From the NCBI RefSeq assembly GCF_021018895.1, contig NC_079382.1, positions 14,579,001 to 14,643,000 of the forward strand: 64,000 bases of DNA, read 5' to 3'. Both the position numbers and the translations under genes were made by a program. The notes under the pieces are model-generated. The model was not told the origin of the DNA. It was given only the letters and a program-made list of their open reading frames with translations, and did not search any database. This DNA is from Seriola aureovittata. Lineage: Eukaryota > Chordata > Actinopteri > Carangiformes > Carangidae. Shown here in pieces: positions 61,304 to 64,000 of the stretch (positions are counted from its first letter, which is position 1; each line of letters starts with the position of its first letter).

Positions 61304-64000
61304 GAGCTGTGAATCATTTTCCTACCAGGATGAATGCATGAATCAGCCTTTTCAGTAAGTATGTGAAGCAGTGGCTGGCTGAGGTGTACAGATTGGGAGC
61401 GTTCAGCTGTCACCAGCTGACCTCACCACAGACACACTTTGTGCTTAGAGCGAGGGAAACAGGGCTTCTCTCTATCCCCGCCTCCCCCCCGCTCCGGAGA
61501 ACACTCACACCTCAGTTGGTTATCCTTAGAAAATCTGGACTGAGTTGTGTGTGTATGTTGAAGAGGGCAACTTCCATCTTTTTAAAAAAAAAAAAATCTC
61601 TTTTCCCATCGTCCCCTCTTTTTCCCCGCTTGTCATGACCTTTGGCTCGTCGTGAGCCCCAAGGCGCCCCTGGGCACAGGAACTGACCCGCACAGAGGTC
61701 GTCCGAGGTCACCTGAGTCTGCCTGGGTCCTTGTGTGCACTGATAGGACTTTGATGACTTATTAGGGAATGTAATGGTGGGTAAAATAGTGGGAGTCCCA
61801 GGCTCCACTGCCTGCTGGGAAGGTGACTAGACCAACTTGTTATTAAAGGAAAGGTAAATCCAGACTTTTCATGATAATTATGAATAAAGAGCTGGGTTTG
61901 TTTTGAACTAAAACATATTTCGATTTCCATTTATTTTCTCTTTGAAAGCTGCTCTGAGATCAAATGTAGTTCTTGAAGTTTTGTGCTTCAATTTTATCGC
62001 AAAATTTATTGGCCACATTCCTCTTAAAATCTATTTTTGATCCAAATGAGACTTTCGGGTTTAATAAATGCACTCCTTCCTGTCCCCTGATGAGAAGACA
62101 CATGCAACCAAACTGAGTCGTGCCGTTGGGTTCACACAGTGCTATTCTGAACTTCATTTCCAACTGAAAAGGCAGATGACACACGTGCAGCAGTGATTGG
62201 ACGAGACAGCTGCTCCCAGGATGTACAGAGGGCTTTGATTGGCCTTGGCAGCTGCCCATGCTGAGCTTAGTTTTAGTGCTTGCTAAGTGTGTGTGTGCAT
62301 TATCAGTGAGGTCACCGCTTTACCATACCACACTAATGCCTCTGAGCTGATGTTTATCCCGCTAATCAAGTTAAGGCTTTGACCGCTGTGGCCATCATTG
62401 AAAGGAGAGTTGTTCTGAAAAGCTGCAATGTGTGCTTGTGTTTGCCGCCTGTTTCAAACATTATTGAGTTGTTTTGTGCTCAGTGAGTTTTAACCTGTGG
62501 AAGTGCATTGAGATTACATATGTTGATGTCATTTTACATTTCAGTCTGGCAGGAATAATCTGATATATTTAACCCTCCTCCCACCCCCTCTACAAATGTT
62601 TTCTCTTTGTCAAAAGCTGGATAAAATGTAGCTACTGTAGTAACTCTGATAGAGGAAGAAGTGTTAGGGAGCAGTTGTCAGGAACTCACAGCAGATCCCT
62701 AAAACACACAGGGAACATGAGAACTCTGAACAGAAGGGACCCCGAGAACATGCACACACACAGTGTTATTCACGAAGAGCTATTGGCCGACAAATTCTGA
62801 ACAGCGACACCAATAAGTCAACAGCACCCATCTTCCCTCCCTCTGTGGTTCGGTTTGAGCTCCGCCAACAGCTGAAGCGATTACATAATCGTGCTCTTAC
62901 TGCGGACCGTGCCACCGCTGTGGTTGGAGTGTGGGGGGGTGGGGGTGTGCCACCGTAGGCCCTGCCGCAGATGGCGGTCCTGCCTGCCAGCACCTGTGAA
63001 TCATTTGGACCCAAATTGTTTATTTGGCTTTTCTTAAGTGCTACCAGTGTTTCCTCTGTGCGTTTGTGTCCCCTCTGAGAAAAAAAAAAAATCACCCCAC
63101 ACCACCCCCCAAAAAAACAGCATGTCCCTCTGGGCAATACACAGCTATGGCATGACCACCAACAAAAGAGGGCCAAATTAACCCAAAAGGACACCCTCCA
63201 CTTTCCACCCCCTCCACCTCCTCTTTTCCTCGGGCTGTCCACTTCCAGAAATGCACAGACACTTAACACAAATAAAGGAGTAATTCACACAAGCGCTTTA
63301 GAAGAAACACAGAGCTGTTGTTTGTTGTTTTTCATCCTTTTGAAGGGAAAACCTCTTTTCCTGCAAGTCTAAATTTATTTGGGTGTTTGTTGTTGCCAAC
63401 ACAGAAGAGGAGACTGCTATCTATTAACTTAAACATTCCCCTCAACCATCTAAACAGCAGCGTGCGGCGGGTGACTCAAGCTTGTGGTCAAAATTTATGG
63501 CTGCAAGCTTTGGCTTTAAGTTGGTAGGATGATGCACACCACACCACTGGCCTTGGTGATAAAATGATTTTCCAGCCCAGCCCTTCTCACACACTTTTCC
63601 TTGAGTGCAGAAATCCACCCAAAAAAAGTGGAGCACCCACGTATCTGAAAAAATCCGTCTCATTAACAAACAGCACACCGTTAACCAGCCCCATCCTGCC
63701 GGCGCTTGCAGGTGCTAACGAGGTCCACTCAATTTGCTAATGAGATAACGCTAATGAGGCCCTGAAAGAAGGTCATGATGTAATGGAATACCCAGCTCAC
63801 ACCAATACAGCAATATGAGAGATGTACTCTTCTGGGGAATTAAAGATCTTAAAATGAATATGCAATAAAGTGGTCTATTATAACTCATCCCTGGTGGGAA
63901 TGTTTTTTAATAGGAGCTTGATGGTAATAGGGAGGAAGACTACATAACAATAGAATGTGAATAAAATGGAATAAAATGAAGAGGCAAGACTAAGGGGAGA

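Larger units (their letters stand above)
57495..64000. other. Non-coding DNA, no gene seen
   Basis: Contains TC, CA and GT microsatellites. The last 300 bp (63700-64000) are TAAT-rich and repeat-free, a candidate regulatory element. A 167-codon minus-strand frame at 62766-63269 shows only low-complexity Gly/Pro/Ser runs and is not supported as a gene. Confidence 0.55.

Noticed and set aside
62766..63269. 167-codon minus-strand ORF
   Set aside because: Low-complexity Gly/Pro stretches from poly-C/G, no domain, and no neighbouring exon signals.

Overview
This window looks like teleost fish DNA, probably percomorph or a near relative. It is one vertebrate gene in a large gene desert. The gene is a MYC family member on the minus strand whose N-terminus ([13 protein letters not shown], then the MYC box I phosphodegron [11 protein letters not shown]) and C-terminus identify it as mycn (N-Myc). 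The fish assignment rests on the compact introns (438 bp and 2.4 kb), very frequent (CA)n/(GT)n microsatellites, a degenerate Tc1-like transposon and several short dispersed repeats typical of ray-finned fish genomes.

Layout. 1-24.76 kb is non-coding: a polypyrimidine block near 0.9-1.8 kb, long microsatellites, a nested pair of MITE-like elements at 14.0-15.0 kb, and AT-rich stretches with homeodomain-type TAAT motifs that may be conserved enhancers. 24.78-30.5 kb is mycn: 3' UTR (about 24.77-26.09 kb), coding exon 3 (26093-26865), intron 2 (26866-29284), coding exon 2 (29285-29903, exon from 29924), intron 1 (29925-30362), and a predicted exon 1 (about 30363-30480) under a TATA-like box at 30508-30512. 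The spliced coding sequence gives 463 residues. 30.5-64 kb is again non-coding: GA/CT-rich and CAG-repeat DNA upstream of the promoter, an ancient dispersed repeat at 33.7 kb, the inverted partner of the 14-kb inner repeat at 37.1 kb, a CAGTGGTGGAA-type repeat at 39.5 kb, an internally deleted Tc1-like element at 49.05-49.94 kb, two copies of another MITE family (48.1 and 55.0 kb), and a MITE with TTAA ends at 57.07-57.49 kb.

Most notable observation. The predicted exon 1 contains an ATG (30452) whose frame runs without a stop through the exon 1/exon 2 splice into the normal N-Myc start. This predicts a 37-residue N-terminal extension, analogous to the exon-1-initiated long form of c-Myc. A 12-codon upstream ORF ends in TAG directly before that ATG. 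I found no novel multigene system, no RNA gene and no CRISPR array. The remaining open reading frames of 60-180 codons are low-complexity, microsatellite-derived or without recognisable family features.

All miRNA, enhancer and repeat-family statements are from reading the sequence and general knowledge. No alignment or database search was run.
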